From positions 744,001 through 808,000 of the forward strand of contig NZ_CANMQT010000002.1 in the NCBI RefSeq assembly GCF_947500065.1: a stretch of DNA of 64,000 nt. Reading direction: 5' to 3'. The position numbers and the translations under genes were made by a program. Shown here one piece after another: positions 49,909 through 59,581 of the stretch (position 1 is the first letter of the stretch; every line of letters begins with the position of its first letter). The notes under the pieces were generated by a model. It was given only the letters and a program-made list of their open reading frames with translations, made no database searches and had not been told where the DNA came from. Origin of the DNA: an uncultured Aquimarina sp. GTDB lineage: Bacteria; Bacteroidota; Bacteroidia; Flavobacteriales; Flavobacteriaceae.

Positions 49909-50265
49909 ATGAATTCTTCTATTCTTACATATCTGTTTCTAATTTCGGCTTGCTTTCTAACTATTGGTGTTCATAGTCAAGAAAAAGTTACAAAAGAAAA
50001 GAATAACTTTATAGATACACAAAGCCTTACTAATTATAATCAGATGCCTGTTTATACTCCTGAATCTAAATCCAAAATGCCCGTTCATAATCCCAATTAT
50101 GAATTAGACAAACAAATTAATTTGGCGTTGATTGAGGATGCAAAAAAAGAAGAGGTCCTGATCGCTGCTACTCTAAATACTGATCCTTTTTCTTCCTTAC
50201 TAATAAATCCTGAACAACAACTATCATTAGGGGAGATTGCTAAAAAACTTAAAGGAAGTAACTAG
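49909..50265 (+). CDS. Secreted hypothetical protein, 118 residues
   Basis: A signal peptide (residues 1-23, ending GVHSQ) is followed by a hydrophilic region with a repeated MPVYTPESKSKMPVHNPNY pattern and a C-terminal helix. No family recognised. It is probably periplasmic or released. Confidence 0.75.
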   Translation: MNSSILTYLFLISACFLTIGVHSQEKVTKEKNNFIDTQSLTNYNQMPVYTPESKSKMPVHNPNYELDKQINLALIEDAKKEEVLIAATLNTDPFSSLLINPEQQLSLGEIAKKLKGSN

Positions 50266-50277
50266 GTGAAATTGAAT

Positions 50278-50619
50278 TTACTTCTCTATTAATGGCGATG
50301 TATTAAAAGAAATCCCTTCCCAACCAGATTTCATAAAATTGCGAATGTTTTGATGATCATTTCCTTCTGGATGCTCTATAACATTTTGATAATGCTCTCC
50401 AAAACAATATAATGTTTCTTCCTTAGTTAGATTTTGAAGTTTCGCAAAAGAAAATAGTTTACAAGAACCCGAATTTTGTCCAGCTTCGTTGATTACTTCT
50501 CCATTAGTAAATGATACCTTTTCAAAAATATAGTGTGCATCTATGACACTCATTGTCTCCTGAAAAAGAATTTCTTTTGGAGTACTTCTAAGTTTTTTAA
50601 TAAATTCTGATATAGTCAT
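50278..50619 (-). CDS. HopJ family protein
   Basis: A 113-residue protein of the HopJ type III effector family (FIKKLRSTPKEILFQETMSVID, then YHFE-like YIFEKVSFTNG, GSCKLFSFAKL, CFGEHY). In marine bacteria such proteins are common without a type III system, so the effector name is historical and its role here is unknown. It is 3 bp downstream of rsmI. Confidence 0.9.
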   Translation of the reverse strand: MTISEFIKKLRSTPKEILFQETMSVIDAHYIFEKVSFTNGEVINEAGQNSGSCKLFSFAKLQNLTKEETLYCFGEHYQNVIEHPEGNDHQNIRNFMKSGWEGISFNTSPLIEK

Positions 50620-50622
50620 ATA

Positions 50623-51294
50623 TTATTTATTACCTGCAACAACAATAACAATTTCTCCTTTGGGAGGTTTATTTTCAAAATGAGAAAGTACTTCTTTTGC
50701 AGTTCCTCGAACTGTTTCTTCGTGGAGTTTACTTAATTCTCTTGATACTGAAACTAATCTACCTGCTCCAAAGTATTCTACAAAACTCCCAAGTGTTTTT
50801 ATGAGTTTATGAGGGGATTCATAAAAAATCATGGTTCGGGTTTCTTCAACCAATACCTTCATTCTGGTTTGTCTTCCTTTTTTTACCGGAAGGAATCCTT
50901 CAAAAACAAACTTATCATTAGGCAAACCACTATTAACCAAAGCAGGAACAAATGCAGTTGCTCCAGGCAAACATTCTACTTCAATTTTATTTTCTACACA
51001 AGCTCTGGTCAATAAAAAACCAGGATCACTAATTGCTGGTGTTCCTGCATCACTTATTAGTGCAATATTTTCACCGCTTTGTAATCTTCGGATAATGCTT
51101 TCTGTGGTTTTGTGTTCATTATGCATATGATGACTTTGCATGTGTGTCATGATTTCATAATGCTTTAGCAGTTTTCCACTGGTGCGAGTATCTTCGGCTA
51201 GGATTAGATCAACTTCTTTTAGTACTTTAATAGCTCTAAAAGTCATGTCTTCGAGATTGCCGATAGGAGTCGGGACTAAGAATAATTTAGACAT
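50623..51294 (-). CDS. rsmI: 16S rRNA (cytidine-1402-2'-O)-methyltransferase
   Basis: S-adenosylmethionine-dependent methylation of 16S rRNA C1402. The 223-residue protein has the typical start LFLVPTPIGNLEDMTFRAI, then LAEDTRTSGKLLKHY, ISDAGTPAISDPG and PGATAFVPALVNSGLP. Confidence 0.96.
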   Translation of the reverse strand: MSKLFLVPTPIGNLEDMTFRAIKVLKEVDLILAEDTRTSGKLLKHYEIMTHMQSHHMHNEHKTTESIIRRLQSGENIALISDAGTPAISDPGFLLTRACVENKIEVECLPGATAFVPALVNSGLPNDKFVFEGFLPVKKGRQTRMKVLVEETRTMIFYESPHKLIKTLGSFVEYFGAGRLVSVSRELSKLHEETVRGTAKEVLSHFENKPPKGEIVIVVAGNK

Positions 51295-51297
51295 GTA

Positions 51298-51645
51298 TCA
51301 GGGCCTTACTTTTTTTCCGGTTACATAGGATATAATAAGGAATATCAATCCCAAAGTAGCAAATAACCCTTGTCCATCATCTTTCATATAATGTGCAGTA
51401 TACGCTAGTACCATATCAAAAAAGAATCCTGCATACGCCCATTCTTTTAACCATTTTATTTTATTAGTAAGAATAGTAATAATTCCTAATATTTTAGCAA
51501 TCGCAAGTGGAATCACTATATAAGTAGGATATCCTAGGGTTTCAAAAAAACCACGTACCATTTCTGTATTTCTAAAATACATTTGTGCAGAAAATAGCAT
51601 AATTCCACACATCGCAACAGTAGCAATCCAGTAGATAATTTTCAT
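51298..51645 (-). CDS. DoxX family membrane protein
   Basis: A 115-residue protein with four transmembrane helices and the DoxX pattern (LGYPTYIVIPLAIAKILGI, then EWAYAGFFFDMVLAYTAHY). Function is uncertain; relatives are linked to redox or quinone-related processes. It is 3 bp upstream of rsmI on the same strand. Confidence 0.88.
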   Translation of the reverse strand: MKIIYWIATVAMCGIMLFSAQMYFRNTEMVRGFFETLGYPTYIVIPLAIAKILGIITILTNKIKWLKEWAYAGFFFDMVLAYTAHYMKDDGQGLFATLGLIFLIISYVTGKKVRP

Positions 51646-51700
51646 ATAAATTATTTTTATTTTTTTGAGAATCTTAGTTACTAAAAAGAATAATACCTAT

Positions 51701-52501
51701 CTAAAATTCATATTTGTTGGTTACAATCTCGATAAAACGCTCTTCATATTCCTCTTTCCCTTTCCAATTATTATAATCCGGCTTCACCATGTTTTTAATA
51801 AATTGTCGCGCTCCACTCTTACTGTTTAGTGTGTTAAGTTGGGAAAGTACTCGGTTATAATCAGTAGAACTACCATCAAATAAATGTTTTATAAAAGCCA
51901 ATCGATCATTTAATCCAATGTTAATTCCTTTTTTTAATTGATCATTTAATGATTTAGGTTTTTCGTCTATGTCATTTACTTTATCTAAAATAGGCATGCT
52001 CTGCGGAGCCATTCCTATCTCTTCTTTATCGTTTTTCTCAAATACAGGCTCAGATAATGAAACATTTTCTTCGGTAAATTTAGGCACAGGTACAAAAAGA
52101 TCCTCAGTCACTTTTTCATTAATCTTTTCGATAATAATTTCAGGTTTTTGTTCCTCAATTTCTTCTACAAATCCTTCAATTGTATTATTCCCAAGATTAA
52201 ACATGGTTTCTGAAGTATCCTCTAACTCGGGTTCTTCATGAAGGCTTATAATCGGTTTAGGCGCTACCTCTTTTATAATTTCTTCTTGAATCTCTGACGT
52301 ATTTTGCCCTTCTAAAACACTTTTGATCTGCCCTATTGTGGGTTGAACATCTTCAAAATGAGACTCAGTAAAGTTTAAAATACTCAGTTTTTCATATAGC
52401 TGTCTCGCCTCTTCTTGTAATTGAGGTAAGGTTGATCTGTCCTTAAGCTGTAATATCCTATGAGCAATGCTTATAAGTTCTGCTTCCAATTTCTTCTTCA
52501 T
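51701..52501 (-). CDS. Hypothetical acidic protein
   Basis: A 266-residue soluble protein: a helical N-terminus (LISIAHRILQLKDRSTLPQL), an acidic low-complexity middle (about 85-175), and a conserved-looking C-terminal domain (LNDRLAFIKHLFDGSSTDYN, then WKGKEEYEERFIEIV). It lies divergent to tdk, a neighbourhood common in flavobacteria. Function unknown. Confidence 0.8.
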   Translation of the reverse strand: MKKKLEAELISIAHRILQLKDRSTLPQLQEEARQLYEKLSILNFTESHFEDVQPTIGQIKSVLEGQNTSEIQEEIIKEVAPKPIISLHEEPELEDTSETMFNLGNNTIEGFVEEIEEQKPEIIIEKINEKVTEDLFVPVPKFTEENVSLSEPVFEKNDKEEIGMAPQSMPILDKVNDIDEKPKSLNDQLKKGINIGLNDRLAFIKHLFDGSSTDYNRVLSQLNTLNSKSGARQFIKNMVKPDYNNWKGKEEYEERFIEIVTNKYEF

Positions 52502-52671
52502 AACTTTCTTGTTCGTTTGGGCTATGCTTTTTGTTTTTTAATAAATTTACCTCATCTTTAGAGCAATACCAAATAATAAAACGAAATGAAAAATTGTTTC
52601 AATTATGATTTCAAAATTCATTTGGTATTAAAGGAGTAGGGTTTCTTTTAATTGATGCTGAAAAATACAAA

Positions 52672-53319
52672 ATGTTTCTCGAAAATACGGTAAATCATAA
52701 AGAGCAATTTGGCTGGATAGAAGTGATCTGTGGTTCGATGTTTTCGGGTAAGACCGAAGAATTGATCCGTAGACTGAAACGTGCGCAATTTGCCAAACAA
52801 AAAGTTGAAATTTTTAAACCAGCCATTGACGTCCGTTATGATGACGAAATGGTGGTTTCTCACGATGCTAACGAGATCCGTTCTACTCCAGTTCCTGCTG
52901 CAGCGAACATCAGAATTTTGGCAGATACTTGTGATGTAGTAGGAATCGATGAAGCTCAGTTTTTTGATGATGAAATTATAAGTGTCTGTAATGATTTAGC
53001 AAATAAAGGTATTCGGGTAATAGTTGCTGGGTTGGATATGGATTTTAAAGGAAATCCTTTTGGTCCTATGCCTGCACTTATGGCTACTGCAGAATATGTA
53101 ACCAAAGTTCATGCTGTTTGTACTAGAACCGGTAATCTTGCTCAGTTCAGTTATAGAAAATCTAAAAAAGATGACTTGGTGTTACTAGGGGAAACTGATG
53201 AATATGAACCACTAAGTCGCGCAGCTTATTATAAAGCTTCTCTTAAAGAAAAAGTGAAAGAGATCGAAGTCACTGATCCTAAAGAATTGTTGAAAAACTC
53301 TGAAAAATCCAATGAGTAG
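52672..53319 (+). CDS. tdk: Thymidine kinase
   Basis: Phosphorylates thymidine. The 215-residue protein has the P-loop [19 protein letters not shown], the DEAQFF motif, a catalytic region ([17 protein letters not shown]) and a Cys near AVCTRTG. One of the usual four zinc-site Cys pairs is not evident. Its end overlaps the alanine racemase start by 8 bp. Confidence 0.96.
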   Translation: MFLENTVNHKEQFGWIEVICGSMFSGKTEELIRRLKRAQFAKQKVEIFKPAIDVRYDDEMVVSHDANEIRSTPVPAAANIRILADTCDVVGIDEAQFFDDEIISVCNDLANKGIRVIVAGLDMDFKGNPFGPMPALMATAEYVTKVHAVCTRTGNLAQFSYRKSKKDDLVLLGETDEYEPLSRAAYYKASLKEKVKEIEVTDPKELLKNSEKSNE

Positions 53320-54424
53320 TGTAAAAGAAACCATTCTGGAAATTAACCTGGCTCATCTTACTCATAATTATACCTATCTAAGAAGTAAGCTCACTCCAAA
53401 AGTTAAACTCTTGGCAGTAGTAAAAGCTGCTGGTTATGGCAGCGATGCCATAGTTATAGCCAAGCATTTAGAAAATATAGGTGCAGATTATTTTGCCGTT
53501 GCCTATGTTTCAGAAGGAATTGCGCTTCGAGATGCGGGGATACAAACTCCAATTCTGGTACTACACCCACAACCTGTAAATTTTTCTACATTAATAGAAT
53601 ATCAGCTAGAACCAAGTCTGTATAGTCCACGAATTTTAAGAGAATTCATTGCAATAGCTGAAGCTAAAGAACAAAAGGAATATCCAGTACATATTAAATT
53701 CAATACAGGATTAAACCGATTAGGTCTTTGGGAAAATGATGTGGATTATATCATGGATCGCTTAAACAAAACAAGCTCCATCAAAATAAAATCTCTATTC
53801 TCTCATCTCGCTGCAAGCGAAGATCATAATGAAAAAGAATTTACAATAAACCAGATCAATTCATTTAAGAAAACCGCTTCTGAAATGATTGATAAACTGG
53901 GCTATACTCCGATACTTCATCAATGCAACACTTCTGGAATATTAAATTATCCCGAAGCACATTTTGATATGGTACGCGCAGGAATAGGATTATATGGCTA
54001 TGGAAACGAAGCTATTTATCGCGATCAATTAAAACCAGTAGCATCATTAAAATCTGTTATTTCTCAAATTCATATGCTAGAACCGGGAGAAACATTAGGT
54101 TATAATAGAGCTTTTATCGCTGATGGTTTTATCAAAACTGCTACCATCCCAATTGGACACGCCGATGGAATTGGGAGACAATACGGGAACAAAAAAGGTT
54201 TTGTAACCATAAACGGTAATAAAGCCTTCATCATTGGCAATGTTTGCATGGATATGATAATGATAGACATTACCAATATTGAGTGCAAAGAAGGGGATGA
54301 AGTTATTATTTTTGACAATGAATCTTCTGCTGCCTTAATAGCTGAAAGTGCAGGAACTATCTCTTATGAACTTCTTACTGCAATTTCTCCAAGGGTAAAA
54401 CGTGTCATTATCGATAATAATTGA
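53312..54424 (+). CDS. alr: Alanine racemase
   Basis: Interconverts L- and D-alanine for peptidoglycan. The 370-residue PLP enzyme has the lysine motif [11 protein letters not shown] (usually KANAYGHG, so slightly divergent), [20 protein letters not shown], the catalytic Tyr region [11 protein letters not shown] and [11 protein letters not shown]. Overlap with tdk indicates one operon. Confidence 0.95.
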   Translation: MSSVKETILEINLAHLTHNYTYLRSKLTPKVKLLAVVKAAGYGSDAIVIAKHLENIGADYFAVAYVSEGIALRDAGIQTPILVLHPQPVNFSTLIEYQLEPSLYSPRILREFIAIAEAKEQKEYPVHIKFNTGLNRLGLWENDVDYIMDRLNKTSSIKIKSLFSHLAASEDHNEKEFTINQINSFKKTASEMIDKLGYTPILHQCNTSGILNYPEAHFDMVRAGIGLYGYGNEAIYRDQLKPVASLKSVISQIHMLEPGETLGYNRAFIADGFIKTATIPIGHADGIGRQYGNKKGFVTINGNKAFIIGNVCMDMIMIDITNIECKEGDEVIIFDNESSAALIAESAGTISYELLTAISPRVKRVIIDNN

Positions 54425-54524
54425 ATTTCATCGAAAAAAGAGTTTTTTGAAGTTTCTACAATTCTTAATTTGTCTCTTAATTTTTGTTAAATTAGTAGCA
54501 TACTAATTATCTAAATATAATAAA

Positions 54525-54944
54525 ATGGGATTTTTTAAAGATTTTAAATCTTTCTTGTTAAAGGGAGATATCGTAGCATTAGCAACTGCTGTTGTTATTG
54601 GAGGAGCATTTAATAAAATTGTGGGTTCCGCCGTTGCTGACATTATTATGCCTATAGTGGGTGTGATAACAGGAGGAACTGATTTTACGCAAAAATTTAT
54701 AGCCTTGGATGGAGGAGAATATGCGAGCCTGGCCGCAGCTAAAGAAGCTGGAGCAGCGATTATGACATATGGAAACCTTATTCAGGCAATTATCAACTTT
54801 ATCATAGTTGGTCTTTTCATTTTTATTGTTCTGAAGGCTTATGAAAAATCTAAGAAAAAGGAAGAAGCTGCTGCTCCTGCGCCCCCAGCTGGTCCTACTC
54901 AAGAAGAGTTATTAGCTGAAATTAGAGATTTACTTAAAAAATAA
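54525..54944 (+). CDS. mscL: Large-conductance mechanosensitive channel
   Basis: A 139-residue protein that opens under membrane tension. The pattern [20 protein letters not shown] and [22 protein letters not shown] is the TM1 hallmark; TM2 is [21 protein letters not shown], and the C-terminal bundle ends [13 protein letters not shown]. Confidence 0.96.
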   Translation: MGFFKDFKSFLLKGDIVALATAVVIGGAFNKIVGSAVADIIMPIVGVITGGTDFTQKFIALDGGEYASLAAAKEAGAAIMTYGNLIQAIINFIIVGLFIFIVLKAYEKSKKKEEAAAPAPPAGPTQEELLAEIRDLLKK

Positions 54945-55000
54945 CATCTCATTATTTTATGAATTATCTATAGCTACCGCTATACTACATATTCTAACTA

Positions 55001-55031
55001 AACCACTCAAGAAATTGAGTGGTTCTTTTTT
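55001..55031 (+). terminator. Terminator after mscL
   Basis: AACCACTCAA and TTGAGTGGTT arms with a four-base loop, followed by C and T6. Confidence 0.92.
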
Positions 55032-55179
55032 ACACAATGTTACATAAATAACAAAATGTTTAAATTGATGTTATTTAAAGAAAAATAATTACCCTTATAG
55101 AAATAATTACCACATTTGCTGGAATTTAAAAACAAAGACCGATTTTTGTATCATTAAAAGTCATTAATAAATAAAACAG

Positions 55180-56172
55180 ATGAAAGTAGCTGTTGTAGGT
55201 GCCACTGGATTAGTAGGTACTGTTATATTAAAAGTATTAGAAGAACGTAATTTTCCGGTAACGGAATTAATCCCTGTAGCTTCAGAAAGATCTATAGGTA
55301 AAAAGGTATCTTATAAAAATCAAGAATTTACAGTAGTTGGATTAGCTACCGCTGTGGAAATGAAACCTGATGTAGCATTGTTTTCTGCTGGTGGAAGTAC
55401 TTCTCAGGAATGGGCTCCTAAATTCGCGGATGCTGGAATCACAGTTATTGATAACTCTTCTGCTTGGAGAATGGATCCAACTAAAAAGTTGGTGGTACCA
55501 GAAATAAACGCTAAAGATTTAACTAAAGAAGATAAAATTATTGCAAATCCTAATTGTTCAACTATACAATTAGTGATGGCATTAGGGCCATTACACCAGA
55601 AATATAAGATCAACCGTGCTGTCATTTCTACCTACCAATCCATTACAGGAACTGGAGTGAAAGCAGTTCAACAGTTAGAAAATGAGTATGCTGGTGAAAA
55701 AGGTGAAATGGCATATCCATATCCAATCCATCGTAATGCTATTCCACATTGTGATGTATTCCAGGAAAATGGATATACTAAGGAAGAAATGAAATTAGTC
55801 AATGAAACTCAGAAAATTCTTGACGATCGTACCATAGCAGTAACTGCTACTGCTATTCGAATTCCAGTAGTAGGAGGACATAGTGAGAGTGTAAACCTTG
55901 AATTCGATAATGAATTTCAGGAAAATGAGATTCGTCAGTTGTTAAACAACACTTCTGGAGTTACTGTACAGGACAATCCGGATACTAATACCTATCCAAT
56001 GCCTATCTATGCAGAAGGAAAAAATGATGTTTTTGTAGGTAGAATCAGAAGAGATCACTCTAGAGAAAATGCTCTTAATATGTGGATTGTGTCGGATAAT
56101 CTACGTAAAGGAGCTGCTACAAATGCAGTTCAAATTGGAGAATATCTTTTGGAAAATAATTTAATCGGCTAA
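55180..56172 (+). CDS. asd: Aspartate-semialdehyde dehydrogenase
   Basis: Reduces aspartyl phosphate in the lysine, threonine and methionine pathway. The 330-residue enzyme has the Rossmann start VAVVGATGLVGTVIL, the active-site Cys in NPNCSTIQLV, and the catalytic His region RIPVVGGHSESVNLEF. Complete. Confidence 0.96.
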   Translation: MKVAVVGATGLVGTVILKVLEERNFPVTELIPVASERSIGKKVSYKNQEFTVVGLATAVEMKPDVALFSAGGSTSQEWAPKFADAGITVIDNSSAWRMDPTKKLVVPEINAKDLTKEDKIIANPNCSTIQLVMALGPLHQKYKINRAVISTYQSITGTGVKAVQQLENEYAGEKGEMAYPYPIHRNAIPHCDVFQENGYTKEEMKLVNETQKILDDRTIAVTATAIRIPVVGGHSESVNLEFDNEFQENEIRQLLNNTSGVTVQDNPDTNTYPMPIYAEGKNDVFVGRIRRDHSRENALNMWIVSDNLRKGAATNAVQIGEYLLENNLIG

Positions 56173-56187
56173 ATAACCAACCTTTAT

Positions 56188-56232
56188 TATAAAACCCCTT
56201 GTTATTATTTATATAACAAGGGGTTTTATTTT
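56188..56232. terminator. Bidirectional terminator between asd and the M14 gene
   Basis: AAAACCCCTTGTTAT and ATAACAAGGGGTTTT form a perfect 15-bp stem with a seven-base loop between convergent genes. Confidence 0.93.
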
Positions 56233-56256
56233 GCTTTACTATTAGCTGTTCAAAAA

Positions 56257-58803
56257 CTACTCTCTAACTCTAGGAACATATATATGTTTTCCAAAAAATA
56301 AGGCATTCAGAAAAAGACGATTAGTACCGTACCAAGAACCTCTAAAATTAGGGTTATCAGCAAATAGAATTACGCGACCACTTCCTATATTACTTACAAT
56401 AAGGGAAGCCGATGGCTTTAAATAATTCTCGTAGTTAGCTGTAGATATATATCCATCAATATGGGCATTCTCTGTATATTTTGAAACGGTTGCATAAGGA
56501 TTCTTACTTGGTACAATAAACACTTCATTGTTTTTATAAACTGGCAATGAAGTATCTCGATATCCAAAACCTAAAGGGTGAGTAATATCCAGATCAACTT
56601 CAAAAATTGCACCTCCTACTCGTTCTCGTCCAATATTTTCACCTGCATCCACATATGGTAACCGTTTTACAACTTTATTCTTTGTAGTGTCCTTTTCTTT
56701 TTTGGTTAGCTTCTCTTTCACGATTTTCTTATCAATAACCCATTTCGAAGCGTTTGCAATAGTAACTAACGTATTTCCATGAGACACCCAGTTTTGTATT
56801 TTTTTCTGTTGAAGAGAATCTAATTGCTGGTATCTTCCAGAAACCATAACTAATGTATTATATTCTTTTAAAGGAACTCTATTAAACATGTTCATTCTTA
56901 ACTTAGTTATTGGCATATGAACTCGGGTATCCAATAAATGCCATACCTCTCCTGCTTCATAAGAATTTATTCCATCTCCAATCAGTAATAATGCTTTGGG
57001 AGTATCCAGCTTTCTAAAATTGCCACTTCCTAAATCAATTCCGGAGGTACTAAAACCAGTATTGGTACTAAAAATGGGAACATTAAACTTTTCTTGTGCT
57101 TCTTTTATTATTGTAAATACTTCATCACTATTTTTTTTCTGTTTGCTGACAGGAACCAAAATGCTTCCGTAATTAAAACTTTTGTTTCCATTGGAGGTTA
57201 TAATACTAAAGGGTTTAAAGGCCGAAGCTACAAGTAATCCCTTTGATTGCATAAAGTATAAAGCGGCCGGTGCATTATAATCATCCCAATCCATTATATA
57301 GGCATAATTAGATTTTGAAACCTTCGAAACATTTACTATTTCTTCAATAGAAGTTACTTCTTCTCCTAATTTTATAGATTTCAACCCTATATATTTCATA
57401 TTATAAAAATTGGCTATACTCCAGGCTGAAGCGTCATAAAACACACTATCACTATATTTATTATAGGTTTCAAAAACTGTCTGCACCATTCGTTTTTGGG
57501 GTTGCTTTACGGGTACTATATATCGTTCTCCTTTTTTATAAACCTTTATTTTATGAAGCAATAATTTATCAATAAAAGCCTTATTTCTATTGTGATCGTA
57601 CGCATCTCCAAACTCATAACCCGCAATATTGTTCTTTGCTACATCTGTCACTGCAGATTTAAAAAAGTCCTGTTGATACTTACGCAGTGTTCCTTTATTT
57701 TCTACGGCAGCTTTGATAGTAGCCATACTAGAAGTATACTGATTACGGATTGTAAAAGGAAAGGAGATGGTTCCATACTCGGTATCCTGCAAATGTCCTC
57801 TGGAACTAGCTTGTTCGAATAACAATGCCAATGCACCTTGTAAATCAGGATAAGACGAGCCATAACCTGGATATGTCCCATCAAAGGCTTCTTTTGTAAA
57901 ATAAAAAGATCCTATATTATCCAAAGCACTAGAAAAATAAGGAGCAAATAGATTATTTAGATTTTCGTAGTTCTCTTTTGGCATAATAGGATCTAAAGAA
58001 CCTATTGGCTTCATTGGTTCAAAAAAATAGGTGCTATTCGTTCCCATTTCGTGAAAATCAGTTACCACATTTGGATACCATTCATGATACCAGCTTAATT
58101 TTCCACGACTTTCAGGATTGATACCTAATAGCCAATCTCGATTAAGATCAAACCAATAGTGATTGGTTCTACCACGAGGCCATCCTTCATTATGCTCAGT
58201 ATCATATTGATCACTTACCAATGGATTTCCTTTAAACTGATTCGCCCATTGAGTATGTCTATCACGTCCATCTGGATTAATCGTAGGATCAATAAATACG
58301 ATAGCATTTTCTAGATATGTTTTTATTTCAGAACTATTAGATGCGACCAAAGTATATGCAGTTAACATGGCTGCTTCCGAACTAGAAGGTTCATTACCAT
58401 GAACATTATATCCTAATTGAACGAAAATTGGCACATCATTATAATTTGTTGGATTAATAGAGGTTTTCGTAAAGGCTAAATGTTGTTCTTTGAGTTTTGG
58501 CAGATTATTTAAATTTTCGGGTGTAGAAACTGTCAGTATGATTAATTTTCTATTCTCATGAGATTTTCCATAGCTTTTAACAGATGCTCTTTCTGATAAT
58601 TCGGCAAGTTTTGTAAGATACCCTACAATTTGATCATGACGTGTATGTTGTTCACCTATTGGATACCCCAGAAATTCTTCGGGTGTGGGGATTTTAGTAT
58701 CAAAAGGAGCTTTATCTTTTAAAAAATAGTCTTGTCCAGTGATGGGCAATGTAAATAGCAAACAAGCTAAAAAAGAGAGTATTACAATATGTTTGAGCTT
58801 CAT
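56257..58803 (-). CDS. M14-family zinc carboxypeptidase, secreted
   Basis: An 848-residue secreted metallopeptidase. The signal peptide (1-23, ending LPITG) is followed by the M14 domain (about 45-400), with the zinc ligands HGNEPSSSE and, later, DFHEMG, and a catalytic Glu expected near LALLFEQASSRG. The C-terminal half carries a beta-rich domain and a glutamine-amidotransferase-like fold, as in the large Bacteroidota M14 peptidases. No T9SS C-terminal sorting domain is evident. Confidence 0.92.
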   Translation of the reverse strand: MKLKHIVILSFLACLLFTLPITGQDYFLKDKAPFDTKIPTPEEFLGYPIGEQHTRHDQIVGYLTKLAELSERASVKSYGKSHENRKLIILTVSTPENLNNLPKLKEQHLAFTKTSINPTNYNDVPIFVQLGYNVHGNEPSSSEAAMLTAYTLVASNSSEIKTYLENAIVFIDPTINPDGRDRHTQWANQFKGNPLVSDQYDTEHNEGWPRGRTNHYWFDLNRDWLLGINPESRGKLSWYHEWYPNVVTDFHEMGTNSTYFFEPMKPIGSLDPIMPKENYENLNNLFAPYFSSALDNIGSFYFTKEAFDGTYPGYGSSYPDLQGALALLFEQASSRGHLQDTEYGTISFPFTIRNQYTSSMATIKAAVENKGTLRKYQQDFFKSAVTDVAKNNIAGYEFGDAYDHNRNKAFIDKLLLHKIKVYKKGERYIVPVKQPQKRMVQTVFETYNKYSDSVFYDASAWSIANFYNMKYIGLKSIKLGEEVTSIEEIVNVSKVSKSNYAYIMDWDDYNAPAALYFMQSKGLLVASAFKPFSIITSNGNKSFNYGSILVPVSKQKKNSDEVFTIIKEAQEKFNVPIFSTNTGFSTSGIDLGSGNFRKLDTPKALLLIGDGINSYEAGEVWHLLDTRVHMPITKLRMNMFNRVPLKEYNTLVMVSGRYQQLDSLQQKKIQNWVSHGNTLVTIANASKWVIDKKIVKEKLTKKEKDTTKNKVVKRLPYVDAGENIGRERVGGAIFEVDLDITHPLGFGYRDTSLPVYKNNEVFIVPSKNPYATVSKYTENAHIDGYISTANYENYLKPSASLIVSNIGSGRVILFADNPNFRGSWYGTNRLFLNALFFGKHIYVPRVRE

Positions 58804-58945
58804 TATTTTAAAAATTAAAATTATGATAATTTGTTAGGTTTCAGTAGGTGTAAGATATTTTTTTAACTCCGGTTTCTAACAACATTTGTAAGGTTTTTAA
58901 CATTTCTCCTTCTAATACACCACTTAATAACAAAAAAATAAAACA

Positions 58946-59317
58946 ATGAATACTAAAATAATTTTAGCCTTAAGAATCGTATTAGGAATCTTATTAATCA
59001 TTTTTGGAAGTAATAAATTTATCGGGTTTTTGCCTGATTTTGAATTTGCCAATCCAGATGCAGGAATTTTGTTTGGAGCATTAGCGGGTAGTTATATTCT
59101 TAAAACTGTCGGACTTATTGAAGTAATCGTCGGCCTTTTATTAGTAAGTAATAAAGCAGTACCATTTGCTTTAGTACTAATGGCGCCTATTTCGGTAAAT
59201 ATAGTTCTGTTTCATGGAACTCTTGACCCTGCAAATATAGCGCCCGGAGCATTTGTTTTTCTAGTAAATGCATTCCTAATTTATACAAATTGGAACACAT
59301 TTAAAAACCTATTCTAA
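58946..59317 (+). CDS. DoxX-like membrane protein
   Basis: A 123-residue protein with four transmembrane helices (ILALRIVLGILLIIFGSNKF first), resembling DoxX-type proteins. Function unknown. A possible structured RNA starts 69 bp downstream. Confidence 0.8.
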   Translation: MNTKIILALRIVLGILLIIFGSNKFIGFLPDFEFANPDAGILFGALAGSYILKTVGLIEVIVGLLLVSNKAVPFALVLMAPISVNIVLFHGTLDPANIAPGAFVFLVNAFLIYTNWNTFKNLF

Positions 59318-59385
59318 CAGGTTACTTGCATAATTTTACTGGTATAAAAGTAAAATTTTTCGTTTCTTAGAGGACGTAAAATTCC

Positions 59386-59483
59386 GACTGCTCTACATAA
59401 ATGATCAGAAGAGTTGCTAAACCCCAAAGCAACGCTACAAATGTGTAATAACTATATGATCATTATTAGAGCAGTCTTTTTTT
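59386..59483 (+). ncRNA. Candidate structured RNA with three nested helices
   Basis: The outer helix GACTGCTCTA (59386-59395) pairs perfectly with TAGAGCAGTC (59467-59476) and is followed by T8. Inside it TGATCA (59402) pairs with TGATCA (59457), and GTTGCT (59413) pairs with AGCAAC (59428) as a hairpin. The whole could be a small RNA with a built-in terminator, or the 3' UTR of the DoxX-like gene. No known RNA family consensus is recognised. Confidence 0.5.
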
Positions 59484-59581
59484 ATATTTTATTTAGCATT
59501 TAGAGTAAGTAGTTTTAATAGTTTTGTGAATCGGACTACATTGATGCTAAAAATTATTTACATCTAAAAATCTAGCTTATC

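Noticed and set aside
50278..50619. Type III secretion because of the HopJ family protein
   Set aside because: No type III apparatus gene is present, and HopJ-family proteins are widespread in bacteria without such systems.
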